From positions 186,001-250,000 of the forward strand of contig NW_020167549.1 of NCBI RefSeq assembly GCF_001641265.1: DNA of 64,000 nt. The letters run 5' to 3'. The stretch comes from Pseudogymnoascus destructans. Lineage: Eukaryota; Ascomycota; Leotiomycetes; Thelebolales; Thelebolaceae. This document shows, piece by piece, positions 23,701 through 34,395 of the stretch. Below the pieces are notes generated by a model, which saw only the letters and a list, made by a program, of their open reading frames with translations, ran no database searches and had not been told where the DNA came from. Position 1 is the first letter of the stretch. Every line of letters starts with the position of its first letter. Both the position numbers and the translations under genes were made by a program.

Positions 23701-23816
23701 TGCTCGATTATGTAGAGTTCATCGCCGAGTTCGAGAGGAAGGTCCGCTGCATTCTGAGCTTGGAAGGGAAAATTTGCGACAGCGAATGCGATCTGAGGTA
23801 GGGGTTGCCAGGGCAT
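17728..23816 (-). CDS. DCK1: DOCK-family guanine nucleotide exchange factor (Dck1-like)
   Basis: Two exons, 18353-23816 and 17728-18308, joined across a 44-bp intron (GTGAGT donor, GCTAACAGTTTAG acceptor). Only this acceptor keeps the frame, giving 2014 residues, a normal length for fungal DOCK proteins. An SH3 domain occupies about residues 10-82 (AFAVANFPFQAQ, DWFRGYL, GIFPRSCVEV). The DHR-1/C2 region starts near residue 598 (SDIYVTIDKATIPRG). The DHR-2 exchange region lies about 1410-1820 (LRLHADLYDWDP, YFLVAYRGLGFP, ALRIALIDHAIMIKRIL). The tail is Ser-rich and disordered. DOCK proteins activate Rac/Cdc42-type GTPases, usually with an ELMO partner, in polarity and membrane signalling (family knowledge). 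The ATG at 23816 begins MPWQPLPQIAFAV just before the SH3 domain. Confidence 0.93.
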
Positions 23817-23931
23817 TGCTCTCGTTGCGCCTTCGCTTCAATTATAATCGATTGTCGCAATTCATCAGGGTTGAATCGTTTCGGCACGGTCGCAAGAAGA
23901 CCACAGCAATCAATTGCGCGTCGGAGATTTT
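23817..23931. promoter_or_regulatory. Upstream region of the DOCK gene up to the fold-back element
   Basis: About 115 bp between the DOCK start codon and the inverted-repeat element. No TATA or clear motif is visible. The rest of the shared DOCK/RPS8 upstream region lies beyond the element. Confidence 0.35.
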
Positions 23932-24320
23932 TAATACAGTACAGGGTCAAATGGAATTCAGGCAGATAGTACGCCAAGAAGCACGATAATATGAAGGGAT
24001 TCACAGTGTCGTACGTAACACACTGGAGCACAAGAGCCAAATTCTTTTGAGTGGACCGAGTCTTGAGGGGCTGGCCAACCGAGCTGTTGCTGCCCTTTTC
24101 CTTTTCGGGGCTGGTACAGTTGGTACGTACTCCCCATCTGGGCCATCGGCTAAACAAAGGGTCCGTGCCGGTCTACTGCAGCCCCTCAAGACTCGGTCCC
24201 CTCAAAAGAATTTGGCTCTTGTGCTCCAGTGTGTTACGTACGACACTGTGAATCCCTTCATATTATCGTGCTTCTTGGCGTACTATCTGCCTGAATTCCA
24301 TTTGACCCTGTACTGTATTA
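23932..24320. mobile_element. Fold-back (MITE-like) element: 142-bp arms, one mismatch, 105-bp spacer
   Basis: The left arm 23932-24073 and right arm 24179-24320 are inverted copies. I see a single difference, in the TTTGAGTGG versus TTTGAGGGG context near 24050. The arms begin TAATACAGTACAGGG, and this TA-CAGTA start resembles the TIR starts of the pogo-like elements at 27646 and 29467. It encodes nothing by itself: the mirrored open frames on the two strands are a by-product of the palindrome. It sits between the divergent DOCK and RPS8 genes. Confidence 0.88.
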
Positions 24321-24821
24321 TTACTGAGCTATTCCTGTTTGGGTGGTGAGAAGCACGTGACGTCCATTTTGGTCGTGGTCGGCCTGATCTCATCTCAACC
24401 TGACATTTGCGGCAGCCATATCTCGCTAAACAACACACAACCACGCTAAACTCAATTCTTCGCCATTAGGGTTTGCTTACCTCATCCCCACTGCAAGAAT
24501 ATTTCGAAGCTCGAGATCTGAACATTCGACGAACTCCAAGCACGACACCTCCGCCAAACGCCCAACACAACACATTTGCGCTTCAGAAATCACCTGGTAT
24601 GTACAAGCCAGAGTCGATGGCATCGATGCGCACATTCAAGAGGATCATCTCGATGAATTGCCGCTGCGTCATTCCACAGTCTCGTCCTCCAATCTCTCGA
24701 AGCACAAGACTCCCCCAACAATCACAACAAACCCCCCAAAACACCTCCACCCGCACACAGGCACCATCATATATCTACACAGACACAGGCTAACCTCTTC
24801 TTCACTCGCAGAATCGCAATA
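24321..24821 (+). promoter_or_regulatory. RPS8 promoter and 5' leader, probably with a leader intron
   Basis: About 500 bp upstream of the RPS8 start. It is pyrimidine- and CA-rich towards the gene. TTCACTCGCAG ends about 10 bp before the ATG and follows GGCTAACCTC, a good branch-site and acceptor pair, so a 5'-UTR intron is likely, as is common in fungal ribosomal protein genes. I cannot fix its donor. Confidence 0.45.
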
Positions 24822-25529
24822 ATGGGTATCTCTCGCGACTCCAGGCACAAGCGCTCCGCTTCAGGAGCCAAGCGTTCCCATTACCGTGCGTAGTAGAAGC
24901 CCGTATGAGCTGGGCACCCTTCACCGGGTGTCCGCGATACGTTCCAACCTGTCCAAAATATCTCTAATGATCTTTTTGTTGCAGGGAAGAAGCGCGCTTT
25001 CGAAGCCGGCCGCCAGCCAGCCAACACCCGTATCGGCGCCAAGCGCATCCATCTCGTCCGTACCCGTGGTGGCAACCGCAAGTTCCGCGCCCTCCGCCTC
25101 GACTCCGGCAACTTCTCGTGGGGATCTGAGGGTATCGCCCGCAAGGTCCGCGTCATCACCGTCGCTTTCCACCCTTCCAACAACGAGTTGGTCCGCACCA
25201 ACACTCTGACCCGCTCCGCCGTCGTCCAGATCGACGCCGTTCCTTTCCGCCAGTGGTACGAGGCCCACTACGGCGCCAACCTCGGTCGCCGTCGCCAGCA
25301 GAAGACTGGTGAGGTCGTCGAGCCAGAGAAGAAGTCCAAGTCGGTCGAGAAGAAGCATGCCGAGCGCCAAGTCGCCCACGGCAAGGTTGAGGCCGCTCTC
25401 GAGAAGCAGTTTGAGGCCGGCCGTCTGTTCGCCGTCGTTTCGTCTCGCCCCGGCCAGAGCGGCCGTGTTGACGGTTACGTTCTTGAGGGTGAGGAGCTTG
25501 CTTTCTACCAGCGCCAACTCCGCAAGTAG
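24822..25529 (+). CDS. RPS8: 40S ribosomal protein S8 (eS8)
   Basis: Exon 1 24822-24885 and exon 2 24985-25529. The intron has a GTGCGT donor and ends TTGCAG, joining SHYR to KKRAFE in frame, for 202 residues. The start MGISRDSRHKRSASGAKRS and the block RIGAKRIHLVRTRGGN are diagnostic of eS8. A basic linker (QQKTGEVVEPEKKSKSVEKK) and a conserved end (GYVLEGEELAFYQRQLRK) follow. eS8 is a structural protein of the small ribosomal subunit, assembled in the nucleolus. Codon use is strongly biased to C-ending codons, as expected for a highly expressed gene, in contrast to the transposons. Confidence 0.98.
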
Positions 25530-25881
25530 ACTATCTACTGGATGTTTACTGGGGCATGTATTTTTGTTTGTGGCATGAGCATCAGCTACAGGGCTCCGGA
25601 TAGGTGTCAAGGAAGCAAGGCACTAAGTTGCTGAACGAATTCAAAGATCACAATAACCATAAAATTTCAGGAAAAGTGACTCGTGCATGTTTTGTTGACT
25701 ATCGAATTGTATATTTGTGCAGGAACGCTCGCCTTGGTATATAACGTGCAAAAAATGTCGTGATCATTCTTCATAAATCGTAAACCATACCCAATCCACA
25801 AACGGCACTCCAGAAATCAATATCATCCCATATCCAACCCTCCCTGCATTTCCGCTCGTCATCCACATACCAGTCCATGAA
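25530..25881. other. Convergent 3' intergenic region of RPS8 and the BLOC-1-like gene
   Basis: The two genes converge here. Only 3' UTR-type, AT-richer sequence is visible; I see no gene or repeat. Confidence 0.5.
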
Positions 25882-27375
25882 CTAAACCCCCCACGTCCAA
25901 ACGGCTCGTCGTGGCGGTGCAACCTCCAACTCGGAAAGGTCCATCTCCAAGGGTTGATCTCCGCTGCTGGGAGCACTCGTGGATTCATGATCTTGGATGG
26001 GATCCGCCTGCTTTGAGTCTGAGGGTGTATCTGCGTGAACGCCCGGCTTCTCCAGCACATCCGCTCCGCCTGCCGCACTTCCTCCATCCACAGCGCCAGC
26101 TATCGCACCCACTTCCTCTCCTCCCGCAACCCCTTCTTCCGCCATCTTCACATCTTTCTCGTGGTGATAAACAACACCCTTGCCCTTCCAATTCCTTGCC
26201 TCCTCCATAACGGCCTCTCCTCCCTCATCATGAACCAAGTCCCACCTCCCATCATGCACCACACCCCCCTTCGGCAGCTCAACCGTAATTTCCCCACTCG
26301 TATCCATCTCATCATCCACAAACCCGCCCAACTCCCCCACCATAGCCTCCAGATCCTCTCTCAGCGCACACTCCCTGCACCTCCACTCAACCCCCCCATC
26401 TCGATCCGCCACACCCTCTCCCTCCCCCGCAGCATCAACACCCACCCCTTCCTCCCCACAACACCCCGCATGCCAAAGCCCATCACAGCCCTCACACCAC
26501 CTCACGGCGTCCTCGTCGACGGCGGCCAAATCCCCTCCACAGCTCTCACAGCGCTCCTCCCTTCCGCCTTCCACGATTCTCAGGCACTCCTCCACAGCCG
26601 CCAAATCGCCCTCGAGCACCTCGGCCCACACATCCAGCGCGCCGGCCTCCTTCAGTCTTCTCCGCCCCTCGTCAGCTAATTTAGCCAGACGGTCATTCTC
26701 CTTGGCCAGCGCCCCAGTCACGCTAAGCAGCCGCGTCTGTTGTGTGGCTAGAGCGATGTTCATGGCGTGTAGATCGCGCGCGCGGGCTTCGATGGGGTGC
26801 GTGTATGCGGTTCCGGTGGAGAGGATGGTTGCTTCGAGGGCGGCGCGGGAGGAGGTTAGGGTCTGTGTGTCTGTTGAGGAGGGGGAGGTGGAGGGGGATG
26901 CGGTGGGGTTGGAGGCGGGGGGAAGGTGCTGGAGAGGCTGAGTGAGGTGGTGGGGTGGGAGTGGGTTGATGTTAGGGAGGGTTGGGGGATGGGGGCTGCG
27001 ACGGGGGCTGGGATTTCGGGGGGGTTGTGCACTGTTGAAGGTGAAGGAGCGGCGGCGGTAGTGGGGGGTATTGGCTGGAGGGGCGTAGGGGTTGGTGGGA
27101 GGGTGACTGATGGTGCAGTGTGGGAAGCATCTATTGTCGTTGCTTGCTGGGGTGATGTATCGCTGGGGCCGTTGTCACCAGCCGCGACGATAGACAGCCA
27201 TACTCCATCTTTTGGGACTTCACCAGCCGTCGATTCTGGCAGCTGCTGGGGACCACTCAGCGGTGGGACAGACAGCGCGATGGGTTCCTCGACACCGCCT
27301 GGCGCTAGACCTACGGATTCCCTATAACCATTAGCTTTGGGATCATAAGAGGGGGAACAGTGTTTCTTACGGCAT
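25882..27375 (-). CDS. BLOC-1 subunit 2-like protein with C-terminal PHD-like zinc finger; apparent single-base frameshift
   Basis: Exon 1 is only ATGCC (27371-27375); the intron 27322-27370 (GTAAGA donor, GGTTATAG acceptor) joins it to MPESVGLAPGG. A Pro/Thr-rich N-terminus follows to about residue 150. The BLOC1S2-like coiled coil is HAMNIALATQQTRLLSV, LAKENDRLAKLADE, LDVWAEVLEGDLAAVEE. Then comes a C4HC3-type finger (CESCGG, WCEGCDGLWHAGC, WRCRECA) and an acidic tail. The N-terminal frame and the coiled-coil frame differ by one base; they would join with one more C in the G/C homopolymer at 26917-26922, giving 482 codons. This is either an assembly error or a real lesion. BLOC-1 acts in endosomal sorting (family knowledge); a fused finger is unusual to my knowledge. 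Confidence 0.72.
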
Positions 27376-27645
27376 TATCTCAAGCCAGCATGCATATAGC
27401 AGGAAGATGAGATGAGTTTAAACGGCGCCTGGGATGCATGATGGATCTGGTGACTGGGCAGCAGAGCTTAATTAAGCGCGGATGTGGGTGGTAAGGCTGA
27501 AGCTGTGTAATCTGTGTGATGGCGGGGTAAATTGGTATACAGCAGTGTAACGATGTACGGTTACGCTCACGCTACATCCCACTGAGCCAAAAAGACTACA
27601 GTATTCTAGCTTGGTGGAATACGCGTAACACGCTATATATATATA
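27376..27645. promoter_or_regulatory. Upstream region of the BLOC-1-like gene to the first pogo-like element
   Basis: About 270 bp with no gene. It ends in an alternating TA run (27634-27645) next to the TA insertion site of the pogo-like element. Confidence 0.4.
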
Positions 27646-29461
27646 CAGTATAACCTCCTTGGTACGATATTCAATAGGCCAATATCCTCGATAGTACGAT
27701 ATTTTTTTAGGAACCGATTCAAATACCACACAAAATACGATATTCACGGTATCCTAACAATTTCATCAAGTATCGTCTTATCGTATACCGTTTCGTCATT
27801 ACAGCTATTGAATATGGCACGCAAACAGCAGATACTCCTTGAACAGCGACGTGCTTTACGGGCTTGGGCACATAAACAACACCCACGACCGTCCCAAAAA
27901 GCGTGTATCGAGTGGTTCCAGCAGCAGTACAACCATAAGATCAGCCAATCTAGTGTCTCCGAGCCTCTTTCGACACACTTCGACAGGCTCAATAATATCA
28001 AAGACAGCAATCGCGCACGCCTTCGACTTGGGCAGTGGCCAGATCTTGAGAAGATCTTGATTCTTTGGCAGCATCACATCGAAGAGAAAGGAGGGGTGAC
28101 AAGTGGAGAACTGCTTCGACAGAAAGCTCACCAGATCTGGCAGCAATTACCTCAATACGCTAGCCAACCTTGCCCTGAATTCAGCAACGGATGGATGCAG
28201 AAATTCAAGAAACGACATAATATCAAAGAGTACACACAACACGGCGAAGGAGGGTCTGTTCCTACAACAGCAGAAGAAGAGATGAAGGCTTTGCGGACAT
28301 TAGCGGGGGAGTTTCAAGAAAAAGATATATACAACATGGATGAGACAGGATTATTCTGGAAGATGACACCATCGAGAGGTCTTGCAACTTGTGCACAACC
28401 AGGATTAAAGAAGGAGAAAGCACGGGTCTCTTTAGTCCTCTGTGCTAATGCAACTGGAAATGATCGACTTGATGTCTGGATTATTGGCAAAGCAAAGACT
28501 CCACGAGCTTTTAAGAATATCAATGTTGCAACTATGGGAGCGCAATGGAGATGGAATAAGAAAGCATGGATGAATACAACAGTGATGGTTGAATGGCTTC
28601 AAGCTTTCTATTTACATATTGGAAGTACAAGGCGAGTCTTATTAACAATGGACAACTCTCAGCACATTACACAGCGTTGGAATTAGCACCTCCACCTGCA
28701 AATATACAAATTTTCTGGCTGCCTGCAAATTCAACAAGTCGATTTCAGCCTTTGGATCAAGGAATTATTCAGTCATTTAAGGCTAATTATCGTCGACAAT
28801 GGCTGTCTTATATGCTAGAATGCTTTGAGGCAAATCAAGACCCTCTTAAGTCAATGAATATACACCTTGCAATTCGCTGGATTGTACGAAGCTGGAACCA
28901 CTTCCTTACAAATACAACTATATACAACTGTTTTCGCAAGTCAACTCTTGTCACTTCTCCAATCTCTCTTCCTACACCACTTAATCCACCAAACATATCA
29001 GCTCTCTATGATCAGGTAGCAAGGGCTGGGAATATACATGATGCAATGGCAATTTCAAACTTCCTAAATCTAGAAGAGGAGGTTGAAGTAGAAGAAGAGG
29101 GTGAAGCAAACCAAGAACAAGTCTTGCAAGACTTGATAGCAGAACATTTAGGTGTATCTCAAACACAAGATGACGACGACGCGAAGAAGAAGGGCAGCTT
29201 GAAGAGCCTGTCTACTCTATACAAGAAGCTCGGAAGGCTATGCAGGTTCTTATTAAATTTACTGAAGGTAGTGCTGAGCTCCAAACAGCTCATTTAAGAG
29301 CAATTGAGCATCTGGAGCATGAATTGGAGGCATTAGACCAGAATAGGCATGTTCAAAGTAATTTAGATGGATGGCTTACATAAGCTCCAATAATACGATT
29401 TATTCGATAGAACGATAATATTTAGTGGCACCAATTCAATCGTCTTAAAGAGGTTATACTG
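27646..29461 (+). mobile_element. Pogo-like element 2 with TA duplication
   Basis: The ends are CAGTATAACCTCCTT and its inverse AAAGAGGTTATACTG, with TA at 27644-27645 and 29462-29463. Length is 1816 bp. It stands only 5 bp from the next related element, an insertion cluster. Confidence 0.85.
27814..29382 (+). pseudogene. Pogo-like transposase, two frameshifts
   Basis: ATG 27814 starts MARKQQILLEQRRALRAWA with helix-turn-helix and CENP-B-type domains (GGVTSGELLRQKAHQIWQQL, FSNGWMQKFKKRHNI). The catalytic region has NMDETGLFWKM, VLLTMDN (second Asp) and FQPLDQGIIQSFK (third Asp). A one-base deletion near 28658 breaks the frame right after LLTMDN. A second shift near 29182 separates the acidic C-terminal region (EEEVEVEEEGEANQE) from the end near 29382. 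The sister element shows the same domains, which confirms the reading. It is probably inactive on its own. Confidence 0.83.
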
Positions 29462-29636
29462 TACTACAGTACAGCCTCGTTATGACGTTATGTGCTAAGA
29501 CAATATCCTTGCTTTTGTGATATTTTTTCATGCACCAATTCAAAACTCCATACAAACCCCGATACTCACGAATATTGCATCCAAACCTTCATATATTGTC
29601 TTAAATATCTACCAACGTTATTCTAGACAGCTCAGA

Positions 29637-31340
29637 ATGGGCTCAAAAGCCTCAATTACCATCAAACAGCGCCGAGCGCTCCGCAGCTGGGCTCACAAGC
29701 AACATCCTCGCCCATCTCAAAGGGCATGCAAGCAATGGTTTCAATGCCAATACAATCGAATACTCAGCCAATCCACAATATCAGAATCTCTCGGGCCTCG
29801 ATTTGCCTCTCTTGACCAGTCTTTAGACTCAGCTAAGGGATCACGACTCTGAGCTGGTAACTGGCCTGACTTAGAGAAGGTTCTTCTAATCTGGCAGCTT
29901 CGAATTCAAGCTAAAGGGGCCATCATAACAGGAGAACTCCTCCGGCAGAAGGCACAGCAGATTTGGAAGCAACTCCCTCAGTACTCACACCAGACTTGCC
30001 CAGAGTTTAGCAACGGCTGGCTCCAACGATTTAAGAATCGTCATAATATCCGTGAATATATACAACCCGCAGCTACTTAGAGTCTGCTCCTTAGAGTGAG
30101 AGACGAGAAGGCATCCTTACAGCTGCGTTGAAAGGATTCGGCATATTATGGATGGTAAACGGGAGTTATACCTATATGGAGACCCAGCTTACCGGTGTAC
30201 GGAAGTAATTATACTTGTGCGCGTGGCTACTGATATCTTCCTTCTAAGGAGAAGCAGTTTAATGCTTCTCTATCATCTGTGAGAATTGCAGTTGAAAACA
30301 CCTTTGGATTAACGCAACAGTTATGGACGTACGCAGCTTTTGATAAAGGGCTTACCAGGAATTAAGAAGATAAATCGCGAATCTCAATTGCGTTACGTGT
30401 CAACGCTACAGGATCTGATTGACTTCCTCTTTGGATTATTGGAAAGGCTCGAATGCCTCGAGTTCTTTGCGGAGTTAGTCTTACATCAATGGGAGTACAC
30501 TGGAGGCATAATAAGAAGGCATGGATGAATTCAACTATTATGGTTGAGTGGTTACAAGCCTTTTATACACATGTAGGATCAACAAGGGATATACTACTAA
30601 CGATGGATAACTTTTCAGCAGATGCTCTAGCCTTAGAATTGGCTCCTCCTCCTTCAAACATTCGAATATGCTAGCTACTGCCTAATGCTACTAGCAGATA
30701 CCAGCCTCTTGATCAAGGAATTATTGCCTCATTTAAAATTCATTACCGTCGTCAGTGGCTTGCATGCATGCTACAAGCATTCGACTCAGACCAAGATCCT
30801 CTTGTAACGATGAACATTCATCTTGCAATTCGATGGGCATTACGGAGTTGGTTTTATCACGTTACAGGGACGACTATCTACAACTGTTTCCGGAGGTCAA
30901 CTCTTCTTGTCAATTCAATCAACCTTCCAGTACAGCTTGAGCCTTCTGGCCTTCAACAATTATATGAACAAGTTATACAATCTGGCCAAATACACGATGT
31001 CATGAGCATAAACAGCTTCCTCAATCCGATTGAGGAGCAAGAGGAGGAAGACATAACGGGAGGAGGGACTGAGACACTGGAGGAGCTTGAAGATAGACTT
31101 CTTCAAGAGGTGATACAGGATGAGCTCGGCTCTCATGAGGCCCAAGATGATGATGAAGACGAAGTCCAAGCTGAGCAGCCTACATACTCACTGCAGGCTG
31201 CCAGCAACGCTCTACAAGTTCTGATTGGGTTCATAGAGAGCAGAGAAGATATCCAGACCTCTTATTTGAGGTTATTTGAGCATTTTGAGGGTCAACTGGA
31301 GGAATTAAAGCAGCGGGTATTCACAAGGCACATTAGATAG
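29637..31340 (+). pseudogene. Pogo-like transposase of element 3, broken by foreign sequence and stops
   Basis: The N-terminus (MGSKASITIKQRRALRSWA) has a stop at 29850-29852 and then continues (WPDLEKVLLIWQL, FSNGWLQRFKNRHNI) to about 30066. Sequence resumes near 30355 with VNATG, IIGKA and HNKKAWMNSTIMVEWLQAF. The catalytic parts ILLTMDNFSADA and YQPLDQGIIASF follow, then an intact acidic C-terminal half (30768-31340). The DETG segment that should carry the first catalytic Asp is missing, replaced by gypsy LTR and Harbinger pieces. Confidence 0.8.
30066..30350. mobile_element. Gypsy LTR terminus (minus) joined to a Harbinger transposase scrap (plus)
   Basis: 30066-30121 reads in reverse as TGTAAGGATGCCTTCTCGTC, the start of the gypsy LTR family of 35471. 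From about 30125 the plus strand encodes pieces of a Harbinger/PIF transposase: ELYLYGDPAYR, then in another frame KQFNASLSSVRIAVENTFG and YAAFDKGL. Both pieces replace part of the pogo-like transposase. Confidence 0.7.
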
Positions 31341-31443
31341 TTGGATTACATAAGCTTCATATATACGATATCCTCATCGTTATGATATATTTTGGCTGCA
31401 CGGAATCAATCGTCTTAACGAGGCTGTACTGTATACGCACTAT

Positions 31444-34395
31444 AACGGTCGGCACCTGTTACAATTACCCCCTCTTCTAGCCTATAACGTCCTAGCACAA
31501 TTATAGAGGCTACGTTCAGTCTTCGTAATCTACAGGATCTACTATGCGTATGTGATTAGAACGTGACCTCGTACTGCCCTGTTCATTTGAAGATCCTTAC
31601 ATTCTGAACGCTCAACCATTCCTGAGATCAGGAAGAACAGCCCAGTACGAGGTCAAGAGAGAAAACCTGCCGCTATGCCTCCGCTGCCAACCCTGATCGC
31701 GAGGGCACTGAGACCGCCCCCACCACATCTCTGATTGAGAGTGTAGTGGGAACTGAGTCCTCATCAATTCCAGTACGGCATGAGAGCCCACCGGGAATCA
31801 AGCCCAGCTAGCGACAGCTCAGGCCCTTGAAGTTGAACTTCGGAAGGAGCTGGAGCTCAAGCAGGCAGGAGAGCGGATCCAGCAGCTGCAAGACCAGCTG
31901 CAAGGACACCAAGACGTCAAGGTCGAACCAGTAACGCAGGACAACCTAGCTATCGAGCGCAGCATAACGCCTGCCAGCTCAGTCTCACACGAAGGCGTAC
32001 CGCGCAGTTGGAGACCAAGAGCCATCACTGAATATCGAGGGAAGACCATCCGCGAACACTCTGAGTTCGTTACGAGTTGTGAGTTGGCCTTCCGCCTTGA
32101 GCCAGAATCCAACAAATCGGATGCGTTACGCTGCGATTTTGCAGCCACCTGGCTTGCAGGAGAGCCTTGAACGCATGGCTTCAGCATGAGAAGGAACCGG
32201 GATTCCACAAGACCTGGGAAGGCTTCAAGAGCTTCCTCCTTGATCTAGTGCAAGACCCAGTCAACCGTACAATAGCCATGGCAGTCAAGTATGAGGAGGT
32301 GTGGCAGCGAGTCGGACAGACCACGCAAGCGTTTGCGGCTTACCTTCAGACCTTAGAGGCAGACTTGCCAGCCTATAAGGAAGAACACCAGGTCCAACAC
32401 CTGTTTGCAAAGCTCAGGGCAGATGTGAGGGATAAGGTTATTGCATACCCAGAAATACCATGCTCCCGAAGCGCACTCATTGTGCTAGCCGCCTGTTTCG
32501 AGCAATTAGACGCCTCGAGGGCACAAGGCTCGAGAAGCAAATTAGGCCAGAAGAAGGGAACGCTAAACAGCCAGGATGATAGGCCTCACAAGAGGCCTTC
32601 GACTAGTCTAAATGAAAGCCGGGGCACCACTAAGACATTTCTGAAGCGCCCTCGCCTTCCAGGCGAAGAAGAGCAGCGCCAAAGAGATAATAACCTCTGT
32701 TTCAAGTGTGGAAGAGCGGGCCATATGTCAGCTCAGTGCTTCACTTAACAGCCCAACAGTGAGCCCAGAGCGCGAGCTGTACAGAAGGGACCTGGGGGTT
32801 CAAAAAACTAGACCTCTCTACAGAAGCCCCAGTGGGTGGAGTAGGGAACAAGGGGCTCACCCAAAGCTTGTCAACTTTTGTTGATGTAAGGGGTGGGGAA
32901 GAGTGGTGGACGCTCCGCGCTTTAGTAGACAGTGGAACTACAGAGAACCTCATATCGCACATTGTAGCAAAGGAAATAGGGGGAAAATGGGAGCCAACCT
33001 TTGTGACAGCAAAGCGAGTAGGCGACCAGGAAATCCAGTTGTGGGGAAGGGCTCAGCTCACCCTCCGCATCAAGGACGATGAGGGGGTAACAAGGCAAGG
33101 AGATTACTCCTTCTCAGCTACAGCACTAGAGGAGTACAACCTTATGCTACCCGTGGCTTCATCGCGAGAACCCTATGATTAACTGGCGAGAGGGCTCGTG
33201 GAGGTTTCCCATTGAGGACATCCAGTACCTCTCCCACAAGGAAGGGGAAGGGTTGCGGAGCCGTAACGAACCTGTTTATGTAGCGATGCTACACCGAATG
33301 GAAGAGGAAGGACAAGAGCCAAGGGTTCAAGAAGTTCCAGAAGAATACCGCGCGTTCCTTGGCGTCTTCGACGACGAAGGGGCAGCGTCGCTGCCGAAAT
33401 ACTCAAAGCGAGTGGAGCACGCTATCGATATTGAGCCAGGGAAGCAACTGCCCTGGGGCCCGATCTACAGCCTCTCAGAAAAGGAGCTGGCGACTCTGAG
33501 GGTATACATAGAGGACTCGCTTCAGAAGGGCTGGATCCATAACTCGACGAGCCCAGCTGGAGCACCGATCCTTTTTGTGCCAAAGCCAGATGGATCAAAG
33601 CGATTGTGTGTCGATTACTGTGGCCTCAATGCGATGATGGTGAGGAATCGGCACCCAATCCCATTGATATCAGAGATTCTAGACCAATTAAGTGGTGCAG
33701 TGATATTCACCAAGCTCGACGCAAAGGATGCGTACCAGCATATGAGAATTCGGAAGGGGGACGAGTGGAAGACGGCTTTTCGAACGAGGTATGGCCTCTT
33801 CGAGTACCTAGTGATGCCGTTTGGGCTCTGTAACGCCCCTGCCTCCTTCCAAGCATATATCAATGAGGCCCTTGCAGGTCTTGTGGACGTGCTGTGTATC
33901 GTGTACCTTGATGATGTTTTGATCTATTCAAAGTGTAGTGAGGACCACCCGCAACATGTCCGCACAGTCCTCGAGAGGCTTCAGAAGTTTAAGATGTACT
34001 GCAACCTCAAGAAGTGTAAATTCTCTACTACAGAGGTAGAGTTCCTTGGGTTTATCGTCTCCACAAAGGGGGTCTCAATGGACACCTCTCGGGTTGAGAC
34101 AATCACGGAATGGCCAGAACCTACAAGCTTTAAGGACTTACAAGTCTTCCTTGGGTTTGCGAACTTCTACCGGAGATTCATCGAGGGGTATTCGCATATA
34201 GCGCAGCCTCTCACAGGAATGTTAAAGGGAAGTGATAAGGGGAAGAAAGCTGGCCCATTCCTATGGAATGAGGAGGAGGCGGAGGCCTTTCAGACGTTGA
34301 AAACAGCATTTACGTCCGCTCCGCTCCTCCACCACTTCGACCCGAATCAACCCATTCGTCCCAAGACGGACGGTTCAGGAATGGCGATTGCCGCC
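31444..34395 (+). mobile_element. Ty3/gypsy element B: gag, protease, reverse transcriptase; 3' part lost
   Basis: Gag starts with a coiled-coil-like stretch (ELRKELELKQAGERIQQLQD, about 31835). A frameshift near 32165 leads into 32167-32748, which ends in a zinc knuckle CFKCGRAGHMSAQC. The protease is at 32832-33180 (LVDSGTTENLIS). The reverse transcriptase at 33175-34395 shows GAPILFVPKPDGSKRLCVDY, FTKLDAKDAYQHMRI, MPFGLCNAPASFQ and IVYLDDVLIYS (catalytic YLDD), followed by the connection region and the first residues of RNase H (KTDGSGMAIAA). There a copia LTR begins. RNase H end, integrase and LTRs are absent. 31444-31570 contains no recognisable LTR. Confidence 0.88.

Larger units (their letters stand above)
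29467..31441 (+). mobile_element. Pogo-like element 3, rearranged, with TA duplication
   Basis: The ends are CAGTACAGCCTCGTTATGACG and the inverse ACGAGGCTGTACTG, with TA at 29465-29466 and 31442-31443. The interior is related to element 2 but contains foreign blocks (30066-30350) in place of the middle of the transposase. Confidence 0.85.

Noticed and set aside
23708..24349. Mirrored open frames on both strands near 23.7-24.3 kb
   Set aside because: They arise from the 142-bp inverted repeat; the same peptide appears on both strands and has no host-like features.
26035..26679. Pro-rich plus-strand frame of 214 codons
   Set aside because: Antisense to the BLOC-1-like gene with its coherent coiled coil and zinc finger.
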